Shown: positions 1 to 8,094 of the stretch, piece by piece
Numbering within the stretch: the stretch's first letter is position 1
Layout of the letters: every line of letters starts with the position of its first letter
Origin: JANJUB01 sp040081075
Lineage (GTDB): Bacteria > Armatimonadota > Fimbriimonadia > Fimbriimonadales > Fimbriimonadaceae
Assembly: GCA_040081075.1 (NCBI GenBank)
Contig: JBEBHJ010000007.1
Coordinates: 1 to 64,000 of the forward strand
Direction: 5' to 3'
Length of the DNA: 64,000 nt
Notes under the pieces: model-generated
Databases searched by the model: none
What the model was told of the DNA's origin: nothing
The model's input: only the letters and a program-made list of their open reading frames with translations
Translations under genes and position numbers: made by a program

Positions 1-1
1 C

Positions 2-1384
2 CTCAGTCTGCCTGATGTGACGGCGGAAGATGCCGTGAAGTACATCTGCCAGGCGGCGGGTGTCTATGTTCGTCGCGATGAGAATCGCGTCTACATTATC
101 AGCCACAACCCACCTGCTGTAACTACGCCAGTAGCTACAGCAGTCGCAGTTGGCGCACCGAAGAAGAATAAGCTTTATAAGATTCGAGTGAAGCACGCCG
201 ATCCACAGGAGATCTTTTATCAGATCGTGAACGGCACGCCTCCCGATCCTGACCGAAAGTTGCGCGAGTTCACCAATCAGGCGAAATCCATTAACGACTT
301 CCGAATCAACCCAAATGCGTTCGTGCGCAGTGCGGTCGAAGCACCTGTAACCCCTCGAAATACGAGCCAGCCTCTGGCTCGAACCAATAACGAGGGCCAA
401 AGCGACATTCTCCTTCCTGGCGAAGCCGCTGGACAAGGTGGATTCGGCGGTGGCCCTGCTGGCGGCGGCGGCGGCCCACAAGGTGGTGGTGCCGGTGCTG
501 GTGGTGCAGGTCAAGGCCAAGGCGGTCAGCTGGCTCCTGGTGGTTTGATTGACAGCTCAATCGATTACATTTCCTACGATCCAAACGACAACTCGATCTT
601 GATTCGGGCTACCGAAGTTCAGTGGCGAGAACTGCAACAGTATGTTGACATGTTCGATATCGCTCCTAAGCAAGTTACGGTCAAGGTGCAGTTTGTTACT
701 ACATCAAGTAGCAGCGCGAAGTCACTCGGTTTTGACTGGCTCTACACTCGAGGTACCGCCGCGTTCGGTAACGTTCCTGGCTCATTTGCTCGCAGTGCAG
801 ATCCAATCTTCCTCGGCTGGCAGTCTGGTAACGTTCAAACTCGACTCCGAACCTTCCTTCAAGAAGGTCAAGGTACGACGGTTTCATCACCGATCGTTCG
901 AACTTTGAACAATCAAACGGCAACCGTAACTCAAGGAATTTCGACGACGATCTTTATTCCTCAAACGTTTGTTAACCAAACCATTTCGACAACGGTCTAC
1001 ACGCCCGTTCAGCTACCAGCGTTTAGCACTCTCTCGGTTCGACCTCGAATCAATGATGACGGAACAGTAACCATGTTGCTGGCTCCACAAATCACTCAGC
1101 TCGGTCAGATTCGAAGAGGCCCAGACGGTACAGCTATCCCTGATATCTCTAACCAGGCCATCAGCGTAGCCGCCCGTGTTCGATCTGGCGACACAATCGT
1201 CCTTGCCGGTTTCACGCAGAAACAGGATCAAGGCACACAATCTAAGTTCCCTGTGCTCGGTGACTTGCCAATCGTTGGCCAGTTCTTCCGATCAACGTCC
1301 AAGGACGTTAACAACAGCGAACTTCTGATCTTCGTGACTCCAATCATCGAAGATGCAGAAACAGCCACCGGCTTCGGCGGCTAA
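2..1384 (+). CDS. pilQ: Type IV pilus secretin (PilQ/GspD family), 3' part
   Basis: The reading frame is open to the left edge, so the start lies outside the window. In family members this protein forms the multimeric outer-membrane gate through which the type IV pilus passes. The first residues resemble a secretin N-terminal/STN-like repeat. A second repeat follows (about 170-340), then a Gly-rich linker at nt 421-540 and a second short-domain segment at 550-700. The secretin C-domain covers about 850-1350 and ends with the diagnostic VLGDLPIVGQFFRS stretch followed by ELLIFVTPII. It sits directly upstream of aroK-aroB, the same order as the proteobacterial pilMNOPQ-aroK-aroB locus, so pilM-P are probably just upstream. 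A GspD-type secretin cannot be excluded from the partial sequence, but the context and the separate pilB-pilT-pilC operon favour PilQ. Confidence 0.9.
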   Translation, partial: LSLPDVTAEDAVKYICQAAGVYVRRDENRVYIISHNPPAVTTPVATAVAVGAPKKNKLYKIRVKHADPQEIFYQIVNGTPPDPDRKLREFTNQAKSINDFRINPNAFVRSAVEAPVTPRNTSQPLARTNNEGQSDILLPGEAAGQGGFGGGPAGGGGGPQGGGAGAGGAGQGQGGQLAPGGLIDSSIDYISYDPNDNSILIRATEVQWRELQQYVDMFDIAPKQVTVKVQFVTTSSSSAKSLGFDWLYTRGTAAFGNVPGSFARSADPIFLGWQSGNVQTRLRTFLQEGQGTTVSSPIVRTLNNQTATVTQGISTTIFIPQTFVNQTISTTVYTPVQLPAFSTLSVRPRINDDGTVTMLLAPQITQLGQIRRGPDGTAIPDISNQAISVAARVRSGDTIVLAGFTQKQDQGTQSKFPVLGDLPIVGQFFRSTSKDVNNSELLIFVTPIIEDAETATGFGG

Positions 1385-1404
1385 TCCTTATACTCCGTCA
1401 CAAT

Positions 1405-1436
1405 AAAGGGCGGTAGCGGAAACGCTACCGCCCTTT
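1405..1436 (+). terminator. Strong hairpin between pilQ and aroK
   Basis: A perfect 14-bp stem (1405-1418 with 1423-1436) closed by a GAAA tetraloop begins 21 nt after the pilQ stop. The stem is A-rich at its base on the 5' side and ends TTT on the 3' side. It can act as an intrinsic terminator or attenuator. It lies only 10 nt before the aroK ATG, so its 3' arm would occupy the place of a Shine-Dalgarno site. Confidence 0.7.
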
Positions 1437-1446
1437 GCAATTTACG

Positions 1447-1962
1447 ATGAGTGACAGCGCCTGGATTTTGGTCGGGATGATGGGGGTTGGAAAGACCACC
1501 GTTGCTAAACTCATGGCCGAGAGAACCAGGCGCCCGCTTCACGACCTTGACCGAATGTTGGTCAATCGCCTTGGACGCCCGATTCCCCAACTTTTTCAAA
1601 TCTATGGTGAAATCGCATTCCGTGGGCACGAGACCTCACTGTTGCGGTCAATTCCTCGCGGTGCGAGCGTAGTTTCAACTGGCGGCGGCATCGTGCTCAA
1701 ACCGGAAAACTGGACCATCATGCACGATCTTGGAAAGGTCATTTACCTCCAGGCTCCGCTGGATGTATTAGTTGATCGGCTGGCCAAGAGCCGCAAGCGC
1801 CGCCCGCTCTTGCAGGTCGAGGATCCCGAGGAGAAAATCGCCGAAATCCTTACGGCCCGCGATCCGCTGTATCATCAGGCCGATCTTATAGTGGAACTGG
1901 GAGACTCGAACGCCGAGCAAGCAACCGAACTCGTTCTGGAGGCATTGGGTTGGAGTCCATAG
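1447..1962 (+). CDS. aroK: Shikimate kinase
   Basis: A 171-residue cytosolic kinase that phosphorylates shikimate at the 3-OH with ATP, in the chorismate pathway. The P-loop GMMGVGKT is at residues 10-17. D33, R59 and the GGG at 79-81 match the shikimate-binding positions, and an Arg-rich lid (KSRKRRPLL) lies near 116. The length is typical of the family. The ATG at 1447 is preferred; an in-frame TTG at 1435 would start inside the preceding hairpin. The gene ends 13 nt inside aroB, so the two are translationally coupled. No clear Shine-Dalgarno precedes the ATG. Confidence 0.95.
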   Translation: MSDSAWILVGMMGVGKTTVAKLMAERTRRPLHDLDRMLVNRLGRPIPQLFQIYGEIAFRGHETSLLRSIPRGASVVSTGGGIVLKPENWTIMHDLGKVIYLQAPLDVLVDRLAKSRKRRPLLQVEDPEEKIAEILTARDPLYHQADLIVELGDSNAEQATELVLEALGWSP

Positions 1963-2927
1963 TCGTCACGCATAGCCATGGAAGCTATGAAATCACCTTT
2001 GTTACAGATCTACATAGTCTGACCTGTGACGCAATCATAACCGATCGCAATGTTCAAGCCGCATTGAGCGGCAAGCTCCCAAGCGTTCCCGCACTCGTCC
2101 TTGAGCCAGGCGAGCCAACGAAGTCCCTTTCCGAGTTCGAGAGGTCTCTGCGCTGGTTGGCCCAAAACGGCATCAAGCGAAACCACACGATCGCCGCGGT
2201 TGGTGGAGGCGTGATCGGCGACCTTGGGGGCTACGTGGCCGCCTCGTACATGCGTGGCATTCGATACGTCCAGGTTCCAACCAGCCTACTTGCCATGGTT
2301 GATTCCTCAGTCGGTGGTAAGGTCGGCATAGACATTCCTGAGGGCAAAAACTTGGTTGGAGCGTTCTATCCACCCGCGGAGGTCATCCTGTACCAAAACG
2401 CTCTTGCGACTTTGCCCCGCGAACACTTCGTGAACGGTATGGCCGAGGTTTTGAAATACGGCTTCATTTCTGATCCGTCAATTCTCAACGAAACCGAGCC
2501 GCCCATTCGACGTTGCATAGACATAAAGGCCAATGTTGTTGCGGCAGACGAGTTCGATACCACCGGACTTCGAGCAATCCTCAATTTTGGGCACACGATC
2601 GGTCATGCCCTTGAGGCTGGCTCTGGCTATCAACTGCTCCACGGTGAAGCTATTTCTATCGGCATGGTGCTGGAATCGAGACTCGGCGAAGCCCTGGGAT
2701 TGACCGAACCTGGGACGAGCGATGTTGTGGCTGAGTGCCTCAACGCAGCGGGCCTTCCAGTGTCTTTGCCCCCAATCCCCGCGGACCAGATAATGGCCCT
2801 GATGCGAAACGACAAGAAAGCTACGGCATCTGGGATTGGCTTCAGCCTCCTCACCAGCCTCGGGCGGTGTAAACTTGTAGAAAGCGTTCCAGAAGACGCG
2901 ATTCTTGCCGTTTTGAAGTCACCATGA
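1950..2927 (+). CDS. aroB: 3-dehydroquinate synthase
   Basis: Converts DAHP to 3-dehydroquinate using NAD and Zn, the second step of the shikimate pathway. The NAD-binding GGGVIGDLGG is near residue 85 and is followed by DSSVGGKVGID with the active-site lysine. Zn ligands are seen in MAEVLKYG, NFGHTIGHALE and HGEA. At 325 residues it is slightly shorter than the usual 350-360 because the N-terminal part is reduced. The TTG start is chosen because no ATG or GTG is available and GGAGG (1938-1942) lies 7 nt upstream. The start overlaps aroK by 13 nt and the stop overlaps the next gene by 4 nt (ATGA). Confidence 0.95.
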   Translation: MESIVVTHSHGSYEITFVTDLHSLTCDAIITDRNVQAALSGKLPSVPALVLEPGEPTKSLSEFERSLRWLAQNGIKRNHTIAAVGGGVIGDLGGYVAASYMRGIRYVQVPTSLLAMVDSSVGGKVGIDIPEGKNLVGAFYPPAEVILYQNALATLPREHFVNGMAEVLKYGFISDPSILNETEPPIRRCIDIKANVVAADEFDTTGLRAILNFGHTIGHALEAGSGYQLLHGEAISIGMVLESRLGEALGLTEPGTSDVVAECLNAAGLPVSLPPIPADQIMALMRNDKKATASGIGFSLLTSLGRCKLVESVPEDAILAVLKSP

Positions 2928-3133
2928 AGCTCGCCCGAAATTGTTTGAGCCTCCTTGCATTCGTCTTACTAGGCGGAGGATATATTGGGAGCTACTGGTT
3001 CCAATCAAACGGGTCACCAGCGGGTTGGGCGTTTGCGGTTGACCAGCCTACAATCCGTTCACTTGCTTGGATTTTGTTGGGATCGGCCCTCGTCCTAGCC
3101 TTTAACAAAAACGTGGAGGATGAAGGTTGGTAG
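2924..3133 (+). CDS. Small two-helix membrane protein
   Basis: A 69-residue protein with two hydrophobic segments, about residues 7-25 and 47-62, joined by a short polar loop with PAGWAF. No family was recognised. It is coupled to aroB by an ATGA overlap and to the following PASTA protein by a 7-nt overlap, so it is certainly translated as part of this operon. Its position immediately before a membrane receptor-like kinase suggests a membrane role, but this is inference only. Confidence 0.75.
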   Translation: MKLARNCLSLLAFVLLGGGYIGSYWFQSNGSPAGWAFAVDQPTIRSLAWILLGSALVLAFNKNVEDEGW

Positions 3134-4896
3134 GGAGTCTGATTAGCGAGCGATACGAGATTACGGCTCCGATCTCGGAGACGGCTATGTTTGATGCATA
3201 CGCAGCTGACGATCGGTTGCAAGGGAGGGAAGTCTGCATCCGCTTCTTGCGCCCCCCTTTTGATCGTGAACCTGAGTACATCGCAAGACTTGGCGAGGTC
3301 ATCAGAGCCATCAGCACGATCCAACATCCGCAACTAGAGCGGCTCGTTGAAGTGGATAGTGACGGCGAAAAAGCGTTCGTCATCAGCGAGTATTCGCCGG
3401 GTTCAAACCTGGTAGACCGACTCCGGAAATTGGGGAGCTTGTCCGTTCCGGTTTCCGTGGCTACCGCGATTCTTGTTTGTGAAGGTGTGCAAGCCTTGCA
3501 TGCGGCGGGCGTGGCGCACGGTGATATTGGTTCACACAATATTGTTGTGAGCCCCGATGGCGCGGCCAAGGTTCAGCTGTTCGGCGTATGGCAAAGCTAT
3601 TCGGCGTCGGCGACAGCCGGGCAGGTTGTGCTGAAACAAATGGCGCCCTACTTGGCTCCGGAAATTGGCCGTGGTGCATTTCCAAGTCCGGCTTCGGACG
3701 TCTACGCGATTGGCATTTTGCTTTATGAACTACTTGCCGGCCGGCATCCTTTTCATGCCGAAGGGCCGGTAGCTCTTGCGATGAAACACTCATCCGAGGC
3801 AGCTCCGAACGTCAGGATGATGAATCCGTCGGTGCCGATGGTGCTCGCTGAAATTATCAAAAAAGCGATGTCGAAAGAACCCGTGCTTCGATACAAGAAT
3901 GCGGGAGACTTTGCTAGCGACTTGCGAATCTTGCAAGACGCCCTCAAATTTGGACGAACCCTAACATGGCCAATTCGTGACGAGGCTGTTGAGGTTGTCG
4001 AAAAGCAGCCGGTTGCTCCGAAAATGCCAGCCGTAAAGGAACTGCAGAAAAAGGAAAAGAAGCCGAAGGAAAAGAAAGAAAAGGGACCAAAGGGAAGCAT
4101 GTTCGAGGAGGAGCCAGACGTGCCCGTTTGGCTCAAGACGATCATTGCCTTTTGCGCAGGGCTCTTCGCGGTGATGGTGCTTCTTTGGGTTGTGTATAAC
4201 ATGAATCGCCCCAAGACCCTGAAAGTGCCCGATCTTCGAAATTTAACCTATTCCGAAGCGGCGACGCGATTAACAAACATGGGGCTAAAAGCGCGTGTGG
4301 GATCCAAGCGCTCCGACGAAGCCGTTCCATCAGAATCTGTCATTTCAACAGACCCGCCCAAGGATGATCCCGTGTTTGAGGGCCGCACGATTTCACTTAC
4401 AGTGAGCTCAGGCAGTCGGATGGTGGTAATCCCCGATGTATCACGCCAAGAAGTGGATAAGGCCCGGGCTTTACTTAGTAGCATGAATTTTTCGGTTACG
4501 AACGACGTGATCGAGGAGCGTTCAACCAAAATCGAGGCGGGGAAGGTGATTGGTACCGCACCAGATATTGGCAAAAAAGTGGAGCGCGGCAGCGAAATCA
4601 GATTGCGCATAAGTTCAGGCTCGGTTGATCCCAAGACCGATCCCTCGGCGAATAAGCGCTACGCGTATGAGATAAAAATCACGTTGCTCAACTTGGAATC
4701 CCCAGTGGAGCTTAAGGTTGAAATGGTTGATACCCGCGGCACTCGCGTTATTCACAAAGAAGATCACGATCCGAATGAGGAGGTGCTCCTTTCAGCGGAT
4801 GGCTACGGAAAGGAGGTGACCTTCAAGGTCTACTACGATGGCGACCTTGTGAAAACCTTTAAGAAAACGGCCGGAGAAGACGAGGCCGCCCCATGA
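3127..4896 (+). CDS. PASTA-domain Ser/Thr kinase homologue, probable pseudokinase
   Basis: 589 residues arranged as a PknB-like protein: kinase fold about 8-270, Lys/Glu-rich juxtamembrane linker 290-325, one TM helix about 336-358, two extracytoplasmic PASTA repeats (about 364-430 and 431-498) and a beta-rich C-terminal tail of some 90 residues. PASTA domains normally sense muropeptides or cell-wall stems. Key catalytic positions are altered. The VAIK lysine is R39, the Gly-rich loop is lost (ISETAMFDAY), the HRD loop reads HGD (131-133) with the following Lys replaced by Gly, and the DFG motif reads LFG (151-153), so the Mg-binding Asp is absent. The APE (177-179) and the F-helix Asp (D191) remain, so the fold is probably intact. 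It starts at TTG with GGAGG 7 nt upstream. It is coupled to rpe by ATGA. Confidence 0.88.
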   Translation: MVGSLISERYEITAPISETAMFDAYAADDRLQGREVCIRFLRPPFDREPEYIARLGEVIRAISTIQHPQLERLVEVDSDGEKAFVISEYSPGSNLVDRLRKLGSLSVPVSVATAILVCEGVQALHAAGVAHGDIGSHNIVVSPDGAAKVQLFGVWQSYSASATAGQVVLKQMAPYLAPEIGRGAFPSPASDVYAIGILLYELLAGRHPFHAEGPVALAMKHSSEAAPNVRMMNPSVPMVLAEIIKKAMSKEPVLRYKNAGDFASDLRILQDALKFGRTLTWPIRDEAVEVVEKQPVAPKMPAVKELQKKEKKPKEKKEKGPKGSMFEEEPDVPVWLKTIIAFCAGLFAVMVLLWVVYNMNRPKTLKVPDLRNLTYSEAATRLTNMGLKARVGSKRSDEAVPSESVISTDPPKDDPVFEGRTISLTVSSGSRMVVIPDVSRQEVDKARALLSSMNFSVTNDVIEERSTKIEAGKVIGTAPDIGKKVERGSEIRLRISSGSVDPKTDPSANKRYAYEIKITLLNLESPVELKVEMVDTRGTRVIHKEDHDPNEEVLLSADGYGKEVTFKVYYDGDLVKTFKKTAGEDEAAP

Positions 4897-5534
4897 TCCA
4901 GATAGCCCCTTCTATCTTATCTTCGGACTTTTCGCGATTCAGGGAAGCTGTCGTTGAGTTCGCAGATGCGGGTGCAGATTGGATTCACTTTGACGTGATG
5001 GACGGTCAATTTGTCCCTCCGATCACGTTTGGAGCCAAGCTTGTGGCCGATTTGCGAGACTCAGTTTCCATTCCGTTTGAGGCTCATTTGATGACTCAGA
5101 CCCCGGATGCGCACTTTGACTCATTCATTCAAGCCGGTTGCAAAAGAATCATCTTTCATGCCGAAGCTACCGATCATACGCATCGCCTATGCCAGCAGCT
5201 CCGAAAGCAAGGGGTTCAGGCTGGAATCGCGATAAACCCAGGAACACCAGCGGAAGTGGTTGAGCCTTTGCTTGACCTGGTCGACTTGGTCTTGGTGATG
5301 ACGGTAAATCCAGGTTGGGGCGGACAGAGCTTCATTTCGACGGCCCTTGATAAGGTGAGAAAAATTCGATCCTGGTCTGCCGTCGATATTGAGATTGATG
5401 GTGGAGTTGATCCAAACACAATCGCCGGGGCCTACGCCGCTGGAGTCAATGTCTTTGTAACGGGTAGTTTCTTGGCATCCTCGCCAGATGTCAAATCCAG
5501 TATCCAGGAGCTTCGAGCGAAGTGCAGCGCCTGA
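4893..5534 (+). CDS. rpe: Ribulose-phosphate 3-epimerase
   Basis: A 213-residue TIM-barrel enzyme interconverting ribulose-5-phosphate and xylulose-5-phosphate in the pentose phosphate pathway. The family motifs are complete: SILSSDF at the N-terminus, HFDVMDGQFVP and FEAHLM with the metal-ligand His and Asp residues, VMTVNPGWGGQSFI for phosphate binding, and the second catalytic Asp in EIDGGV. The length is typical. It overlaps the PASTA gene by 4 nt and the next small gene by 13 nt. Association of rpe with PASTA kinases is also seen in other phyla. Confidence 0.96.
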   Translation: MIQIAPSILSSDFSRFREAVVEFADAGADWIHFDVMDGQFVPPITFGAKLVADLRDSVSIPFEAHLMTQTPDAHFDSFIQAGCKRIIFHAEATDHTHRLCQQLRKQGVQAGIAINPGTPAEVVEPLLDLVDLVLVMTVNPGWGGQSFISTALDKVRKIRSWSAVDIEIDGGVDPNTIAGAYAAGVNVFVTGSFLASSPDVKSSIQELRAKCSA

Positions 5535-5824
5535 AAACGATCACCAACGCCTTAATGATCTTCGGCGTTATTCTGATGTTCGGAATCCCGTTCGTTTGGA
5601 TTCGCAAACCGGTGGGTACGGCGCCAATCCACGACCGAAGAGTCTTCGCTGTCACGCTAACCATCTACATGATGGTCATGTTTCTGGTCTTGGCTGCCGT
5701 TATCTTATGCGCCTACCTTGTGCTTCGGAAGCAGCGAGAGGAGTTTCAACAGCAGAGTTTGGATAACTTAAAGGAACTCGTCGAAGGCACCTTATCTGAT
5801 CATGCAAAAAAAGTTGACGACTGA
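5522..5824 (+). CDS. Small membrane protein, function unknown
   Basis: A 100-residue protein with two predicted TM helices (about 9-26 and 44-66) and a charged, probably helical cytosolic tail (KQREEFQQQSLDNLKELVEG). It starts at GTG, 13 nt inside rpe; AGGAG at 5506-5510 is 11 nt away, which is rather far. Its end overlaps ribD by 23 nt. No family was recognised. The tight coupling supports that it is expressed. Confidence 0.72.
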   Translation: MQRLKTITNALMIFGVILMFGIPFVWIRKPVGTAPIHDRRVFAVTLTIYMMVMFLVLAAVILCAYLVLRKQREEFQQQSLDNLKELVEGTLSDHAKKVDD

Positions 5825-6851
5825 CGCGGACTTCATGAGCCGCGCCGTTACCCTGTCTCGGCAAGGATTCCCTGCACCAAATCCTCATGTTGGTTGCGTT
5901 ATCGTCCGTGATGGATTGGTCGTAGGTGAGGGATACCACGCCTATGCCGGTGGTCCACACGCCGAAGCCGTCGCGTTGGCGCAGGCAGCAGATAAAGCCC
6001 GAGGGGCAACGGTCTACGTCACTTTGGAGCCATGCAACCACTTTGGACGCACGCGACCCTGCTCCGAAGCTCTGATCGAAGCACAGGTTGCCCGGGTTGT
6101 TTACGCGGTTTCGGACCCCAACCCCAAAGCGTGCGGAGGCGGAGCTCGATTGCGGTCGTCTGGAATTGAGGCGGTACACCTTGCGACGCGAGCGGCTAGC
6201 CTTGCAAATGAGCAGTTCCTTGCCGCCTACGATCGTCAAAGAGCCTTTGTTTGCCTTAAAGCGGCTATAGGCCTGGATGGGCGAAGTGCGCTCCAAAACG
6301 GGGAAAGTAGGTGGATAACCGGTGAGCGCGCGCGTCGGGCTGGTCATCGCTTGAGGGCGGAAATGGGGTGCGTGCTCGTGGGAGCCGGAACCCTGATCAA
6401 AGATGACCCTTTCCTTACCGCTCGAATCCCTGGAGTTAGGAATCAGCCCGAGAAGTTGGTCCTTCTGGATCGTCCGCTCGAGTCCAGGTCGTGGCGCGCA
6501 TCCAACATACAGGCGATTTGGTGGGATGGTAAGTCTTGGCTGATTACTTCTCTCGCCGATGCTTCGCCTAGGGAGGGTGGTGAGATCGAGGCAATAGCTG
6601 CTGAGCTTTTCAAGGCAGGCATAAGCGGCGTGTTAGTTGAGGGAGGGGCAAAAACCCACTCGCGATTCCTTGCGAACGGTTGCGTCGACCGAATCGAACT
6701 GTTCATCGCTCCCAGATTGTTGGGGCATGGCCCAAACTGGTGCACCTACGACGCGTTTCAACCGCTATCAGAAGCGCCGCACTTTGAAATCTCGAAGATC
6801 CGCAAGCTTGGCGAAGATGTTCAGGTTACGGCATGCCCCCGTCGAGCCTAG
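5802..6851 (+). CDS. ribD: Bifunctional riboflavin biosynthesis deaminase/reductase RibD
   Basis: A 349-residue fusion of a pyrimidine deaminase and a 5-amino-6-(5-phosphoribosylamino)uracil reductase, the second and third steps of riboflavin synthesis. The deaminase zinc site is visible as HAE (GGPHAEAVAL) and the TLEPCNHFGRTRPC segment with two Cys ligands. The reductase domain follows from about residue 150, with VGAGTLIKDDPFLTAR and LVEGGAKTHSRF for NADPH binding. The ATG at 5802 overlaps the preceding gene by 23 nt; a later ATG at 5835 would cut into the first helix. No other rib genes and no FMN riboswitch are present in the window. Confidence 0.95.
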   Translation: MQKKLTTDADFMSRAVTLSRQGFPAPNPHVGCVIVRDGLVVGEGYHAYAGGPHAEAVALAQAADKARGATVYVTLEPCNHFGRTRPCSEALIEAQVARVVYAVSDPNPKACGGGARLRSSGIEAVHLATRAASLANEQFLAAYDRQRAFVCLKAAIGLDGRSALQNGESRWITGERARRAGHRLRAEMGCVLVGAGTLIKDDPFLTARIPGVRNQPEKLVLLDRPLESRSWRASNIQAIWWDGKSWLITSLADASPREGGEIEAIAAELFKAGISGVLVEGGAKTHSRFLANGCVDRIELFIAPRLLGHGPNWCTYDAFQPLSEAPHFEISKIRKLGEDVQVTACPRRA

Positions 6852-7741
6852 TCGCCGCCGCCTCCGCAACCGCCTCCACAACCGGAAGACGCGTCACCTC
6901 CGGAAGAACTACTGCTGTCGCTGCTGGAACAGGAGTTGCTTTCGCTTACAGCCGATTGGCCTCCGGTATCCGTGCTCGCGTCAGGATTGGCCGCTTCGCC
7001 AGCGTGCCCGCCCCCGTGTCCATGGCTGTTTGTTGAGGCATCCCCATTCGATTGGTTGGAATGCATCGTGTGGCTAGTCCCGCACCCGTAGAATCCGGTT
7101 CCACCTCCCGTGCCCCCTTGACCACCGTTTCTTTCGCGTTTTCCAGCCTGGGCAATAGCGACGATGATGGTGACGACAATGGCAAAGAACAGAAGCCCGA
7201 CGACGAAGAAAGGCAACAAAGAGGCTTCTGAGTTTGATGAAGTGCAGCCGGCCACAATAATGGCGAAGCTAAGGCCAGCGAAGGCGAGAAACCGCTTTGC
7301 CTTCGGCTTCGGTACCGTCCAAACCTCAGCACGAGCTGGTGGTGTGCTCCAAATATCTTCGGGAGGCTTTTCCGAGAATACTCGCCGGTACTTTTCAATT
7401 GTGGTCTCGGAGAGCTTCGAATATTTAACGGATTCGTTTCGACCCCGGCTCGGATGGTGGTGAAACGGCTTGCCTAAGACTTCACCACAAAGGTGTTCCC
7501 AATAGGAAACCGTGTAAGTAAGATGCAAATGCCACGCTTCGTCAACCTGGGGCGAGGGACTAACCGGACCCTCGACCGCACCCAGATATAAAAATCGCTT
7601 GTATTCCCCAATCACGCGCTCTGTGTATTCCAATGTCCATCTTTGTTGCTTGGCGAGCTTCCTCGCAAACGTATATTGGCTCGGGCCGCCGTCAATATCA
7701 AATGCCATGATCTGGTCGTGCAGTTCTCTGTTCTGTATCAT
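6848..7741 (-). CDS. GRDP-like protein with Gly/Ser/Cys-rich tail
   Basis: 297 residues. The N-terminal 115 residues carry a VDEAWHLHLTYTVSYWEHLC stretch followed by LGKPFHHHPSRG, the hallmark of the glycine-rich-domain-containing (GRDP/DUF1399-type) family known from plants, fungi and bacteria. Two hydrophobic helices lie at about 150-166 and 176-196. They are followed by a low-complexity tail rich in Gly, Ser, Asn and His that ends in clustered Cys and Gly (about 225-297). The biochemical role of the family is not established. The stop codon overlaps the ribD stop tail-to-tail by 4 nt. No partner gene is obvious. Confidence 0.8.
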   Translation of the reverse strand: MIQNRELHDQIMAFDIDGGPSQYTFARKLAKQQRWTLEYTERVIGEYKRFLYLGAVEGPVSPSPQVDEAWHLHLTYTVSYWEHLCGEVLGKPFHHHPSRGRNESVKYSKLSETTIEKYRRVFSEKPPEDIWSTPPARAEVWTVPKPKAKRFLAFAGLSFAIIVAGCTSSNSEASLLPFFVVGLLFFAIVVTIIVAIAQAGKRERNGGQGGTGGGTGFYGCGTSHTMHSNQSNGDASTNSHGHGGGHAGEAANPDASTDTGGQSAVSESNSCSSSDSSSSSGGDASSGCGGGCGGGGD

Positions 7742-7819
7742 CCCAATAAAAGCTACGAATACCGACTAGTAGACGATTCGCTTTTGAGTGTTCTTGGGAA
7801 CACGTCTGCGCCGGACGAT

Positions 7820-7996
7820 TCACGACGAAAAAAAGTCTCGGCACTCAGGTTCAAAATTATGGAAAATTTGTGATTGTGGAAAACTTCTTCCCAAAACGGC
7901 CCCACGGCGTTTGGGGATCATGTATAACTTAAACATCGAACACGCAGTGAGGACTGCGAGACCGGGAACGGTGAAGAAACCATTACAATTCTTCAT
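7820..7996 (-). CDS. Possible 58-residue lipoprotein-like ORF
   Basis: An ATG at 7996 opens a 58-residue frame whose first 19 residues look like a lipoprotein signal: short basic start, hydrophobic core, and LTAC as the lipobox. GGAG lies about 11 nt upstream of the ATG. The rest is basic then acidic with no recognised domain. It lies in the otherwise gene-poor 7742-8329 stretch and overlaps two small hairpins, so it could equally be chance. Confidence 0.3.
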   Translation of the reverse strand: MKNCNGFFTVPGLAVLTACSMFKLYMIPKRRGAVLGRSFPQSQIFHNFEPECRDFFSS

Positions 7997-8030
7997 AAGA
8001 TGCTTATCTCCGAGAAGGCACGCTTCTCGG
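7950..8030. other. Cluster of three perfect small hairpins in an intergenic region
   Basis: Within the 588-nt stretch 7742-8329, which has no convincing large gene, three perfect stem-loops occur in 81 nt. They are a 6-bp stem with a GAGG loop (7950-7965), a 4-bp stem with a GGAA loop (7968-7979) and an 8-bp stem with a 5-nt loop (8010-8030). This could be a structured non-coding RNA or a leader on either strand. No Rfam family was recognised (not RNase P, tmRNA, SRP or 6S by eye). Confidence 0.35.
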
Positions 8031-8094
8031 GTGGGGCGAGAGAAAGTTGAAAGGCGATCTCCTCAAACCGCGATACGAGCCGTATTAAGAGCGC

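Noticed and set aside
3102..3569. 155-residue reverse frame under the PASTA gene
   Set aside because: It is a shadow of the kinase-domain coding region, with no motif.
7873..7883. TTGTGGAAAAC sequence, repeated at 25558, as a possible DnaA box
   Set aside because: Two isolated near-matches without a cluster, AT-rich unwinding element or dnaA/dnaN neighbours do not support an origin.
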